Positions 35,990-48,349 of a DNA stretch of 64,000 bases are shown in pieces. This DNA comes from Isoetes taiwanensis (lineage: Eukaryota > Streptophyta > Lycopodiopsida > Isoetales > Isoetaceae): assembly GCA_021234155.1 (NCBI GenBank), contig JAJEKV010000009.1, positions 6,869,546-6,933,545 of the forward strand, read 5' to 3'. The position numbers were made by a program, and so were the translations under genes. Each line of letters opens with the position of its first letter. The first letter of the stretch is position 1. The notes below the pieces were generated by a model that was given only the letters and a program-made list of their open reading frames with translations, was not told where the DNA came from and ran no database searches.

Positions 35990-37290
35990 CCCTAAAAGGC
36001 GCACAATCCCTGAAAGGGAATATATGCTGCTTGACCATGTGAGATTGGAATTTGTTGAAAGTTAACTGGCATGTTTCAACTTGCTCCTAAAGGACTATAT
36101 TTGCAATTTCTTGAGCATCCAGAACTAGCATGTGTTCCTAGGCTAAAGTTTCTGTAGTGCATACAACACCTTCAGCTTAAGTTTATTGTAGAAGCCAAAG
36201 CATATTATATAGCTATATGCTATCATGTTCCTACGCAGCCAATAAGGCTCTTAAGACATGGGGGTGGTTACCAGAACTGCAGTTAAAGCAAGAGTCCTTA
36301 GCACAGAAATCAACTTCCAACCCTTTCGTGTGCTTGAAATGTATGCCTACCATTCCTACTTGTATATCTGTTTCTACATTATTTATCCTGCAGCTAACCA
36401 CAAGAAATCACTTTGATAAATCTATGCACAACATAGTGATTCATGCAAACTATTTGGGTGTCAGTCTTCTGTGCTTCTGTGTCTGCCAAGATCAATCACA
36501 CAAAAGATCTGGTTTGCATAGACCTATATATAGCAGGCCCATGGAAATAAAGACATAAGAAGAAGTTTCTGAAGCTTTCCTTGCATATAAACAATAATTC
36601 GAGAGCTTTAAGAATGGTCTGTCACACTTGCAGTGCTCATAAAGATAGGTGGCAGATGGCTGTACAAACCACTTGTGGGCACGTCAACAAAAGCAACGTA
36701 TTTAATTAGAAACCCTTGAGTCTGCTGGGAGAAGGAGGAAAACAATAGCCATTGTTTCAGTGCAATTAGTGTTAATCTCAAGTAGTGTTATATCTAAAGT
36801 GATGAACACCAAGCGTAGACTGATTGACACCCATTTCAGGCAAATGCAGCAAAGGCAGATGGGAAAGATTTACAAAACTTGCATGATCTAACTGGATAAG
36901 CATCAAATTAAAAGACTCAAATTTGGTGTCCTTAGAACTGTTGGCTAGTTATTAAAAAAAGTTTATATGTTTAAACAATCTTTCAGGCAATCTGTTTTTT
37001 TGGATGCTTGGAAATCTAAACATCTCTCAGATGCTTAACTTGCATCATTGGGAAATTTGCAATTGGTAAAGCCCAACTTGGAAAATGTTTTGAGAAGATC
37101 AAGAAAGCGCAGACCATACCCTCTATTTTATTCTGCATGGTAATGCTGTTTTGTGGATATAAGTTGAAGCATGTATTTTAGAACTGCCAATGCCCATGGA
37201 TGGGATTCAAGATGCTATCTTCATAGGCTCAATATACAAATTTGCATGAAAATTATGGTCATAGAGCATTTACAATACTGTCCAAGCATA
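35990..37290. other. Intergenic, nothing recognised
   Basis: No coherent gene seen. Confidence 0.35.
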
Positions 37291-37299
37291 TGTCCACTT

Positions 37300-37750
37300 A
37301 AATTGTCTCAGGTTCCTTATGGACCAAAATTTCTCACGGATATAGAAGAATTCAGAATAATTCAGCAGGATGTATCCTATCATAATAACTGTGTGATTGA
37401 TTCTTGGAAGGGCTGGACGTCTAGATGAAGCAGAAGGCTTATTAAACATCATGTCTTTTGAACCTAGATCTACTTAGCATGGCTTGAATATTCTACTTTG
37501 CAAAAGGCAAGCAGGTTCACGCCTGCATTATGAAATTGCACCCGACCAAATCGCTGCTGTTAGTGTTCTCCCTGCATGCAGCCATGCTGATTTTGTTGAT
37601 GAAGGCTACCACTTGTTTATCTAACAATAGAGCACGATATTTTGCCCATGCTGAAGCATTATAACTGTATGACTGATCTTCTTGGAAGGGAGTAGAAGAC
37701 TTGATAAATAGCATGTCTTTTGAACATAGATCTACCAGTTGGAGAACATT
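37300..37750 (+). pseudogene. PPR protein (PLS/E class) relic, internally duplicated
   Basis: Fragments in mixed frames match the C-terminal E region of plant organelle RNA-editing PPR proteins: LGRAGRLDEAEGLLNIMSFEP near 37405, GKQVHACIMKL near 37508, and AAVSVLPACSHADFVDEGYHLF near 37550. A second decayed MTDLLGRE...MSFEH copy lies near 37672. The phrase GGCTTGAATATTCTACTTTG recurs at 37484 and 38307, so part of the relic is duplicated. Stops and shifts rule out function. Confidence 0.7.
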
Positions 37751-37888
37751 CTGTTAAATTATCCATAGATGCTGCTGATTGCAGTAAGAAGGACAGAACA
37801 CACATTCTAGAGAGATATTAAGTACCTTCAAGAGAAGAAAAGAAAAGCCACGAAGCTCAATAGAAAGCAAGGCAGACGAATAAAATAT

Positions 37889-38083
37889 TTGGAAGTTGAA
37901 TGCGACGATCTCCGAAAAAAATATCACAATGAACAGGATGTTTGTGCCGAGCTCCAACATCTATATGACAATCTTCACACTGAAACACAGGCTCATGATC
38001 TTCAAGCTAAAATAACCGATCATGTTGACACTCACACTCAATTGCAAATCTCAGTCCACATCCAAAATTTAAAAGCTCAATAG
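37889..38083 (+). other. Short frame with coiled-coil-like text
   Basis: A 65-codon frame rich in heptad-like Glu, Leu, His and Gln. No family recognised and no gene context, so possibly chance. Confidence 0.2.
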
Positions 38084-38089
38084 AAGGGA

Positions 38090-39940
38090 CGCAGATGCTC
38101 AACGGACTATCTTAAAGGCCAATTTGCAAACCTCGCACTACACATATGTCCTTCTGGGTCTACTTCACCATCCTCTGACACTTATGCTAAGTTGTCTCTA
38201 TAGGTTTTAGGATGTATATTACAGTCAATGTGCAAACTGTCAAAACTGAATATTCTGAAAACCAGCACGGTTCATGCACTTAACATCCTTATAATAGGGG
38301 GGAAGGCTTGAATATTCTACTTTGCAGAAGGTAAGCAAGTTCATGCCTTCATCATAACAAATAAATTTGAGTAATCATAACATGAATCCTAACATAAATT
38401 TCCTTGGTGCAAATAATAAGATAAGCTGAGGATCAATGGGAATGAACTCAAAAATTTGGTAGATTACAAGTCACTATTGTAAGAAAGGGATGCATCTGTC
38501 CTTGAATGGCTTCAAATAAGGCTACAATATTTCAGAAGAGTCCGAATCATATAAATCGAAACCAATCAAATGATATTAACATTTGAACAAATACAATGAA
38601 GATTATTTTGATGGAACGAACTATTCAACTATGAAGATTCGATTTATTTGAACTGAGTCGTCCTGAATCTTGAGTCCTTTATCTTCATGAATCATCTATA
38701 CTTGCATCCGAACCAGCACAACTAGGCCATTGGAAAGTCATTCGATATCCAAAGAAAATTGGTGTGGAAAAAATGACGACTAATTTCTAAGTAAAGTATG
38801 AACTCTAAAATGTGTTGCCAAAAATTGGAAACAAACTTACTATTTGTGATTGTGATGGGCGTTGTAGCTGTGCGACCTTGCACGCCTTAAGAGCAACAAG
38901 AGGAATCCTGTGAAGAAGCAAGGTAACCAAAAAACCTTTCAACTGTGATTTTGTCGACGTGATTTTAGGCGGCAAACAAAACAATAGAATTTAGTTTGCC
39001 GCTATATTGACGTTGCTTGCGTCAAGTAAAGTTGCGTCAAATGAAATTGAGTTTGTTTGTTGTTTCTGGAATTGAATTTTTTAGCTTCAGTTCCAGGTTG
39101 CATTGGCCAAAAGATGTGGCTTAGATGTGTATTGTCTTCTGTACACTGTCTCGTCATAAGACAACCTATTGCAAGTTTTTTTTAGGATGTGTCATGCGCC
39201 AAAATATCTAGCAAATGATACTTGGGTTAGTTTGAATTACGATAATATGCTTTAAATGTTTGAGATGACTTTAAGAAAATGATCTTAATAAATTTAACAT
39301 TATGAACAAAGAAAAAGCATGAATTGCCATTTCTTAGCTTATCTAGCATAAAGCAGCATCACTTGGTTACATTTATTTCCTCAAAAATGCTTTAGATTTG
39401 AAAACTCTCATACTACAAATGTTTTGAGAGTTGTATATTCCCAAAAGTGTCAAATTAATGGACCTTGCAACAACCAAGGTATATTCCTGAAAAATGTCAA
39501 ATTAATGGATCTTGGAGCAAACAAGATTTGAATCATGTTAACTGAATGCATCATTGGCCTTCTCTCTGTTCCTATTCCTAACTCGAGTTAAAGAAGGAAA
39601 AACCAAAATGATATTGGTATAAGAACTCCATTATTTGAAATTTATAAGCTCACCTAGTATATTTTTTGGACATTCAAAGTTCATGTTTTTTTAGGCTAGG
39701 AGTACATAAAGTCTTTTATTTTCGTTGTGTTTCTAAAGAGTCTTTGGTTGCATTCTCATGGTTTATTTTTCAGTTTGGTTGTGCCTTCCAGCACTCATGG
39801 CTTCATCTAATATTGAGTGTTCCAATGTTGATTCACATGATTCTAGTAGTGAGGCTATGCCACCTATACACTTGCTACCCAGGTAAGGCCACATCTTGTG
39901 AGTTGGCGTTAATTTCATATTTTAAATGCCTCATCTTTTT
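38090..39940. other. Intergenic with repeat fragments
   Basis: Contains the second GGCTTGAATATTCTACTTTG copy near 38307. No gene seen. Confidence 0.35.
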
Positions 39941-39947
39941 GACGTAG

Positions 39948-40575
39948 ATGAGACAGACAACATCACCTGCACAGGGAAGGTTCTATATTCCGAGGCTGGA
40001 AAGCCTTTGTATCCTGGTGCACACCTTAATTGGTGGAAGGGGGGGGAAACTTTCCATGGCTGGCAGGGTCACAGTGGCAAAGTCCGTTTTGTGCTCAACT
40101 CATATTTATATGGCATCTATCATCCTGGCGCCGGAAAACAAGGTTCGGAAAATTTCCTCTATGGTTCGTAACTTCGTATGGGGAGGCAATGAGGAAGGGG
40201 CGGTCATCAAGGTGGCCTGGTGGAAATGCGCGTGCCCCAAAGCTGTGAGTGGACTCGGCTTCTTGGACCTCTCGCTCCATAGCAAGGTCCTGTTGTCCAA
40301 GTTCGTCTTTGCGATCCTCGAGAATGCGTTTGACTCCCTAGGCATGGTCTTGCTTCATCAGCCGTTGTCTCACTCGATAGTTTTCCGTAAGCCGTCTGTG
40401 CCGGTGCGGCTTCCTGGGCATTATTTACGGATATCAGGCCGTATGTTCATGCCTCTTCCTTTCTGAAGGGGCTTCTGCGAGCCTGGGAGCAGGTCCGCCC
40501 GCTGTTTGCGATTGATGCTTCCAGTTGTATTCGGTTGGAGGCATCGCCATGGTGGATCCCGCTCAGTTTAGGTGC
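39948..40575 (+). pseudogene. LINE reverse transcriptase C-terminal fragment
   Basis: Reads LSMAGRVTVAKSVL, then IRNF-type MVRNFVWGG, then GLGFLDLSLHSKVLLSKFVF. This is the thumb/connection region between RT and the zinc-binding domain of plant L1-type elements. Frames change near 40460 and the text (LLRAWEQV) continues to about 40570. No catalytic YxDD box is present, so it is a truncated copy. Confidence 0.8.
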
Positions 40576-40604
40576 GTCACCTTTGGTGCTGGCAGCATAG
40601 TCGT

Positions 40605-41287
40605 GTCACTTTTGACTCTAGAATAATTGCTTCTTTTCTTCAAAGAAGTCAATGCAGTGCGAGCGACATAAATCCTATTGATGGCAATGTGGAGTATGTT
40701 GGAGTTATTACCAAAATCATGGACTGGAACTTTTGCTCATTCCATGTGAACGTACTGAAGGCCAAATGGTTCAAAACACAAACCCAAGGAAGAAATCAAA
40801 CCATTCGAGCACACCCTTCTGGATTCTATGAGGTAGATACTTCACACATCTTAAGGGATCCGAACGAGCCTTTTATATTTCCTAGTCAGGTAAAGCAAGT
40901 TTTTTTCCATGATAATCCTGGGGATAAGAAATGGCGAATAGTGGTTCATTCACAACCAACTTCTCGAAGAGTTATTGCCCAGCCCGTCCTCAATGATACT
41001 AATTATGACACACAAGGATCGTCAACTGATAGACTCCCGCTTCCTCATGAGTTGGAGTTGATCAACTCAGTTAAAGAATCATTGATCACGAGCATGATTC
41101 ACAATTAGAGGACCATCAAGACCTTCAGTTGAGATCTCCAATAATGCATAGCCCAGAACATCAGATATTTGATGATTACTTTGACGAGGAGGACGATAGA
41201 GAAAATCAGACAGAGAAACATGAATCACGGCTCTTTTTGCAATTGGATGATGATGAAATAGAAGAGGTTGAGCGTGATTTGCTATAA
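40605..41287 (+). pseudogene. CACTA (En/Spm) transposon protein with DUF4216
   Basis: The frame carries VEYVGVITKIMDWNF...FKTQ, then GFYEVDTSHI, NEPFIFPSQVKQVFF and KKWRIVVHSQP. This is the DUF4216 order found C-terminal to plant CACTA transposases. A frameshift near 41070 moves the acidic tail (DDYFDEEDD...DDDEIEEVERDLL, stop at 41285-41287) to another frame. The N-terminal transposase part is absent, and the preceding LINE fragment abuts it. Confidence 0.7.
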
Positions 41288-41789
41288 GACATTACTGAAG
41301 ACTAATTCAATTAGTTTTTGAAGTATATTTAATTGTCGTTAATTGATATTGTATTGAGATACTCTTCATACAATTGCTAATATTATGTATTGAAGAGCTT
41401 TGAAGCATATAAGATAAATAAGATGATGCACAAGTTATGGTATATTCATAGCCTTGGTAATCTCTTTCTAGCCACATAGGATGATATGAAATGAAGACTT
41501 TGAGAAAGTGAAAAAATCTAGAGAAGCATAATTATATTAAGAGTCGAGAGGCAAATGGCTTTTTATATAGATGGCAAGTGAGTTCTTTTTTAGTATCTTT
41601 GCATATGATTATTCAAAAAAATTTAAAACCTATAGTAAAGTGCATGACTAGTCGTGTCTACTATATGAGTCAATCATATATAACTGAACACAAAATCTAT
41701 GATAGCATCAAATCTAGAGATAGTTTACAGACAAGAGTGAGATCACATGTTAGCACGAATAGTAGACTTCATAATACTATTGTATGAGT

Positions 41790-42185
41790 CAATGTAGCAC
41801 CAGACATAGGGTTAGTTGTAGAGTCAATAGTAGCATCAAGCGTAAAGTCGGTAGTAGAGACAAAATTCGAACCAAACTTAGTGTCAGACATAGGGCCATA
41901 GCATAAAAAATAGAGTCGGTAGTAAAGTCAGAATTAGAACCAAAGGTAATGTCAAACATAAAGTCACTTTAGAGTCAGCGTAGAGGTGAACATTAAAGTC
42001 AGACATAGAGTCAAGCCCAGCGTTACATTCAATACCCATATTAGAGTCATACGTAGTGTCATCATTAGGGTCAAAATTAGAGTCAGATGGGATTTATGCT
42101 TGAATCTGATGCTAATACCTTTGATTCATAGTGCATCAGCTCTCGTGTCAGCCATTGCATCAGTTATAGCGTTAGTAGATTAAAA
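41790..42185 (+). repeat. Degenerate array of AGAGTCAGACAT motifs
   Basis: About 20-25 loose copies of a 12-18 bp phrase (AGAGTCA, GTAAAGTC, GTGTCAGACATA) lie after the DUF4216 gene. It ends with CGTGTCAGCCATTGCATCAG, close to the inner part of the CACTA terminus at 46135 (CGTGTCAGCCATAGCGTCAG, reverse complement). Likely subterminal repeats of a CACTA element. Confidence 0.55.
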
Positions 42186-42189
42186 TGAA

Positions 42190-44340
42190 TATGTAGCATA
42201 ATAACAGGGGGTTTTCTTTGTGTTTTTGTACGCTTTTCACAAAGGTTTTCCTAAGATTTCATGGCGTATTTGAATGGATGTACTGATGCGTACATCTAGA
42301 GTGCACCATTTCTTAGTCGTTGATTTAGCTTTTTTTTTTTCAATGGTCCAACATCCAAGGGCTCACAACAAAAGCCCTCTTTTTATTTTAGAGGCTGAAC
42401 ATGCAAGCCTCGTGGATAGCATTTTAGGGCACGAAACAGGGCTTGCAAATCTGCAACAACAGGGATTAGCAAGATAAGATTACATGCTGTCAATATGCTA
42501 GCTACCATTTAAAGAAGGCCCAGAGATAGAAGCTGAGCTATGGTTCTATTTGCTTGTGCTACCGGACCGTGGATAAATCAACTTCTTGAACTGGTCTCTA
42601 TAGCTAGCGTTCTCTATGTTCTAAAAGATATTGCAGGGCAGTTCCAGAGGAGAGCAGAGGCTTTCCGGTTTTGTACGGCTACAGGCTACAGATAATTCAT
42701 GGGAGTTGGTTCATCGGTGCTTGGTTCCTCGGTGGAGCCTGTGGTTTTAGGCCTCTCCGGTGTTTTCTTAAATGGTAGGTTCTTGGGGTTCAGGCAAAGC
42801 AGATCGTTGGTTTTTATCTTAGCACCTCCATAGCTCTGATATTATTCGTTAATGGTTGGTTACCTTGATGTAAAGCTGCACACAGGCAACAAGCGTAATG
42901 AAAAGGGTCTGCTACAAAGGTGGAGAGAGCCCGTTCTCAGGAAAAAAGTGCTTTTCAGAATCAGAAGGATAGTGGGTAGGTTGTCCTAAACCTCGACGTA
43001 CACCTCAGTCACCTCAAAAAATTGCCTTGGTACTTCAAAAGGCACCCAAGCATTTGCAAACGGATCTTATAGCCCTGGTGCCGAAGCTTGTGGATTCATG
43101 AGAAACATCGATTAGCAGCTTATTCTTTGCTTGAATGGCTATAGAATCCTGATGCAGAGTCTGTATTGTGTTTACCGAGATGTTTATAGAAGCTAAAAGC
43201 GTTTAGCTTGTGCATAAGTTACCAGTCTTGAATCAGAGGTTATTGGGTGGATTTTTTTTGGAAAGATGGCAGAGGTTAATTTGAAGGTTGTTATACATGC
43301 CCGCAAAGCTGGGCTCCAGGGATTAGCTGCCAAGGCTAATTGTATAGGATGTGTAACTCTGGAGAAGGTATCATTTTTTTCTTTATCAGATTATGAGAGT
43401 TTGGATGCATTGGTTGTTCGGGGCATTTGCTAAAGTTGCTAAGTTGAATGAGACAAGTTCGCACATAATCTTACCATCATGGTTTCAAATGGAAGTGTTG
43501 TTTATGGCTTTCCATTCGCTGCACACCTCTGGTAGATTAAGTTTGCTGGAAAGGGTGGTGTCCCTATTAGCATCTTCTAATGCAGATAAGAAAATCTCTG
43601 GCACACAAATAACTGTCTGGGCGTTGCATACTTGTCGGCTTATCTTGTCAATATATGCTTCTGTATTTTGATGCAATTCCCAGGTGGCTGCTTGCTGACC
43701 CATGCACTTTTAGTGAAGCAGGGAATGGATGTGAGTTCTTATGGAACACGGGCTCATGTAAAACTTCCTGGTCCTTCAATTCGAGAGCCAAATGTGTACT
43801 CTTTTGGCACTCCATATCAGTTGGCTCTGATTTACTGCAGTAGTTGCAGAAGCTTTCTTTTGAGATTTTGGATGCATTGGTTGTTCGGGGCATTCTCTCA
43901 GATAGTTTGGAGATCCACATATGTAACCAAATATTAAAGGGAGGTGAAATGCCGTATGGACTTTTGGAAAGCATTTTGGTACTCGTAGCAAAGATTTAAT
44001 AGATCGTTCCAACCATCAGATATCAAATGATCCGTTAGTATTTGATCTCTGGAGAGGTTTCTCTGGTACTAGAGAGATCTCATGTCGTTGGACAACATGA
44101 TGTTGATGAGCATATCTTTCAACAACTGTTGGATGTGAATTGCTCTATAAATACGTCTGCAAATGGTGGTTTTCTGGGGACTGTTCACAGTTATCAGATG
44201 TTAAGATTCGTTTTAAGGGATGTACTTGATGTATGGAGCAACAGGGCAATAAAGTCATTTGCGGAACTTATTTGTGAGAGGTACATGTTCTTGTTGTATT
44301 GGAGTATATTAGAGGGTGTCCCTGTTTTTATGCTAGAAAT
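42190..44340. other. Region with unassigned coding-like text
   Basis: Short frames (for example 43393-43671, 43268-43378 and 44042-44290, plus) have gene-like composition but no family I recognise. A 33-bp phrase TTGGATGCATTGGTTGTTCG... is repeated at 43402 and 43870, hinting at exon duplication. Possibly a decayed host gene. Confidence 0.3.
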
Positions 44341-45250
44341 TCCCTTTTTTTTTTTTTTTTTTTTGAAGGCAAGGATCTGTATTATATTCAAAGGATAAAC
44401 ATTTTACATACATACAGTTGAGTCCAGAGCTACTACCACTTCTCTAATCCATGAGTAGTAGTCTAGACTCTGGGCCAGTACTATTAGCACAACTCTCAAC
44501 TTCTTCTCCGTAGGATACTACAGGAGAGAAGGACTAAATTCCTAGACCCAGAATGATACAAGTAGGGCCAGTTACTAAACAAGTACAACCCGGCCTCTTC
44601 TCCAATTGGGTACTATGGGAGCAAAGCTCTTGTCTTTCCACATGCCCCAAAAGCATCATTGCTTCAAAAATGTGGCCCTCAGATAGAACGAAGAAACCAG
44701 ACCTGAGACTGCAAGCAGCAGGAAAGGAACAAGCCAAGTGCATTGATCTGCCACCAAGCTAGAAAACAGGATCCTCTTTATGCTCCACCACCGAAGATAG
44801 TAATGACACAGTCCGGTGTGCTACAGCGGTACTATAGGAAGCGCCCCACTGCATGAGGCATTCACCTTCTTCTCACGAAGCAAACCAGCAAATGGCACCA
44901 CCGCTAGAATCCTGTAGACATGCCAGGTCCATCTGCATCTAGTCATGCAGGTCTTGTCTTCCTGCAAGACCAAGACAATAACATTTCTAGGGTCTCCCGC
45001 CCACTAGAAGTCATTAGCACAAGAACTGCCCCATTCATGCTAACTAACAATGCACAACCCACCCCTTGCTGGGAAAGGGGAGCACGGGCCCTGCTAATCG
45101 TTAGGCACAACAACCACAACGTCTTCAATACATTTGCAACTAGCCGGAAACCTTGTGGAATATGCATAAACAAGAAGCAGAAAAACCAAGAATACTAGCC
45201 TTGCCAAGAACACAGCAGACACTGATTAGCTTTCCTGGTTAGCTGCCTAG
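44341..45250 (-). mobile_element. LINE 3' end with poly(A), minus strand
   Basis: A T-run of about 22 at 44346-44364 is followed by GAAGGCAAGGATCTG. On the minus strand this is ...CTTGCCTTC-A(n), the same type of end as at 49767. The upstream extent is uncertain and no coding domain is recognised. Confidence 0.45.
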
Positions 45251-45359
45251 AAGGGATCGGAAGAGTGGAACTTCGGCTGCTCGAATGGATCAGACAGCCC
45301 AGTCCCCAAATGCGCACTTATCCCAACTGGCCCTCCAGCGTTTGGCTTAACCGGATTTG

Positions 45360-45650
45360 ATCCCATCAAAACCCCTTATGCTAGTTTGTGTACACATTTT
45401 CATTTGCATTGTTTTTATGATTTTTATATTCTATAGGCCTAAGCTTTTTGTTCTTCACACAGATCTCACAAACATATAACAATATATAACAATAAACAAT
45501 GATTATATGACTTTCTTTTTGATTTAGATGCTAGATATTCACTCAAGGGAGTTTGGACTGTGTATATGTTGTATTGTTATAAATTTTGTTTGTTTATTTG
45601 GTTTCGTTTTCTTTTGTTAGGGCCCGAAGGGCCAAAAAAAAAATTTAGTA
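45360..45650 (+). mobile_element. Retroelement 3' end, plus strand
   Basis: A T-rich 3' UTR-like region ends GTTAGGGCCCGAAGGGCC then nine A residues, a small GGGCCC hairpin followed by a poly(A) tail. It could be the end of the LINE relic at 39948. Confidence 0.4.
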
Positions 45651-45756
45651 TAACTACCAGCACATAACTATCATTAACATTAATTAATACAAACCATTGC
45701 ATTCCACGCTTAAAAATAAAGCTCCCCCTTAAACCCCCTTTGGTTTGGGTGCATAT

Positions 45757-45935
45757 TCACACGGGGGGTTACTCCGGGCGACGAGAGCTGTTGGATGGGC
45801 ATATTTGCCCTTTATTCCAAGATCTGGACCGTACATAGCGATCCTCGTTTGTGGGGTATGCATGTACAAGTTTTTGTATACTGTATATTAAGGTTTGCAA
45901 AATACTATAAGGTTTGAGAATGTACTTAATGGTGT
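45757..45935 (+). repeat. Dispersed repeat R1, copy c (diverged)
   Basis: Shares GGGGGTTACTC at its start and GGTTTGCAA...AAGGTTTGA...AATGTACTTAAT at its end with 13915-14225. Confidence 0.45.
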
Positions 45936-45959
45936 TAATGGTGTTTATTGTTTATTGTT

Positions 45960-46135
45960 TGTTATTGTGATATAGCATCATCCATAGCGTCAGATAGAAC
46001 GTCAAAATTAGCACAAAAGAATTATTTGATATAACTGTTGCTATTAACTACAGAACACTCTTTTCACCTCAAAAAACACCAAAAAAATCCATCTGACGCT
46101 ATGGCTGACACGAATACCCCATTTCTCTTGTAGTG
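45960..46135. mobile_element. CACTA transposon right terminus
   Basis: Ends ...TTTCTCTTGTAGTG at 46135; the reverse complement is CACTACAAGAGAAA, the classic CACTA inverted-repeat end. Just inside is CATCTGACGCTATGGCTGACACG, mirrored by CCATAGCGTCAGATAG at 45980-45996. The opposite end is not clear; 42120-42185 is the best candidate. Confidence 0.8.
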
Positions 46136-46199
46136 TATACTATATAAGGAATGTAAAGCAGTAACCATTCCCCCTATAAGGAATGCAATTTCATTTTAG

Positions 46200-46485
46200 C
46201 TTTATTCTTTGGCCCTGATAACTTGCCATACTTTCACCTTTCGCTTGCCGAGGTTGCCCTTCGGAGTAGCAATGCCATTGTAGGTCCATTCCAATAGCGC
46301 CCAATGCCAACATCTATTAAAGACTTAGTTACCTATAGACTTAGTTGCCTTGAAAACCTTTCGAGGCAGGGGTTTTTTAATCCTAGTAGTAATGATTGTA
46401 CTAGCCCATTGTATGGGTCCCATGACCTATTGGTCTCCGTGGACGTTAAAAAAACTATTCTATTCTATTCTATTATAATATTTGA
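46200..46485 (+). mobile_element. Non-LTR retroelement 3' end with (CTATT)n tail, copy 2
   Basis: Contains TTTCGAGGCAGGGGTTTTTTAA, TGGGTCCCATGACC, TATTGGTCTCCGTGGACGTT, then A7 and CTATT units. Same layout as 14234-14380 (minus). Confidence 0.6.
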
Positions 46486-46489
46486 TATT

Positions 46490-48340
46490 CAACCACACGT
46501 TCTTTAGCTAGCAAATAAATATCACAACTAATGTGAACTCTTGAAATTCTTAGCTTTGAACTTTATTACCGTAGCGATAATGGTTGTTTCCATGTCAAAC
46601 CCAAGCACCATATCTTCATCAGTGCTGTCTTGTCTCAAAGAGTCAGAAGTTACCACTTGAATAGAGTTTAGATTTAATGCTTCAAAAGATTGATTAAATG
46701 AGCGAACCAATTTTAATGGTAGTTCATTAAAGATTTTGCATTTCATTCATGGGTTCTTTACTGAAAGTCGTATATTCTGCCTTATCCACTGTAAGCCAAG
46801 CTTCCTACTACAACTCTAACCCTTCTCAAGTCATTCTTTAAGATTTCGATTAATGACCAATAGAAGTTAACAAAGAGAACAACATGCAACAAAAGTGTCA
46901 ACCCTTATAACCACAATCAAAATATGCTGTCCAAAAAAAATGGTTTTGCTTAGATCATTCGTTGTTTGCTTAGATCATTCGTTGTTTTCAATGTTTTGGC
47001 AGATTCTCATAGGAGTCAATACACATCACAGTACTACCAATCCTGCTCCAATCGGCACTGTAGGGCCAAAATCTTATATTCTCAGGTCAAATCTGACCCT
47101 TCTGGTCTAAAAATGACCCATCCTAGGCCCAATTGACCCTTTTTAGGGTATCCCAAGGTCTACGAAAGATGCTTCCGGAGTTGTCTATATGATTTTCCTT
47201 CTTTTTTTCGATACTTTTTATTTCGTTATGCCATGATTCAAATCCATCTTGCTGCTTTGATTCTTATATGTTGCATAAGGCATAGAATTCCCTCTTTTCA
47301 TAGCACTCAGAGGCGCAATGAATATAATATATCTATGATTTCTCATCAATACATAAATCCCATGATTTCTTATCAATACTTAAGCACCACTTAAGGCATG
47401 AAGAATTTTCCTCATAGCACAACCATGAATTCAGAGAATCAACAAAAAAACTCCACCTGAAAGAAGAAGATTGATGTTGTACTAGCTCTGGCATCTTCAA
47501 CTGATCCTTCTGGTGCAATTCTTCTTTGGCCTTCTCCGCTTTATAAAACTCCAAAAGCTCTCTTTTGGAAAAATCCTTTTCCAAATAGGCCAAACCCCTG
47601 CTTATATGGACCCCAGGCTGCATGCATGCCAAACATGTGTAGATATGTAAAAAAATACGTATACTGGCCCATCAAGCGGCCAGGTCAGGAAAATCGAGAA
47701 TCTTTGCTTAAAGAACTAGTAGCCACTCGCCACCTTATCACCTGCTTAATACTGGAGTGCTGCTGTGCCTGTAAATTTTGCATGATAATTAAAAAAGTTA
47801 AGAAAGTTAGGGCCACAAAATGTCGCATTGTGATATACTTGCTTCAGCCCATCTTCTAATAAATGCCAAAATATCGAGTAATCTAGACCCACAACCTGGA
47901 AACAAGTAGAAAAGCAATTATGAGGTTAGAACACTTCACTACAAACTGTAACGAAGACTGCTAACACGTTGGTTATAGTGAGAAGAGTGCTGGAGACTTA
48001 TTTGGCTGGCATCTTAGGTACTATGTTTGCTTGTTGTGGCTTGCTCAGTGGTGGAGAAGACTTGGGATATGTAGCATTCTAGTTCTTGAGCAATCTTGTT
48101 GTATGAAATCTTCAGGAGTTAACTTAAAGTGGTGCAGAAAGTTGACTTTTCAAGATTGGTATATGCCTTGGTCTGAAAGGGCTTTGGGTATGTGTGGCTG
48201 CCCTACCTTTGCTTATGATTTGCCATGATTGATTTGAAGGGTGGAATAGTTGTTATTTGGAAAGGAAAATAAGCTTTTATGTTGCCCTCTTCCATCCCAG
48301 CTAGAAGAAGGTGTGATTTCAAAAAAGAGTATCTTGAAAG
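46490..48340. other. Intergenic, nothing recognised
   Basis: A short duplication (TTGCTTAGATCATTCGTTGTTT) at 46945-46990. No gene family seen. Confidence 0.35.
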
Positions 48341-48349
48341 CAGTCTGAA

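Noticed and set aside
39948-40575. Host gene for the 172-codon ORF
   Set aside because: The text matches the LINE RT thumb region and shifts frame at its end.
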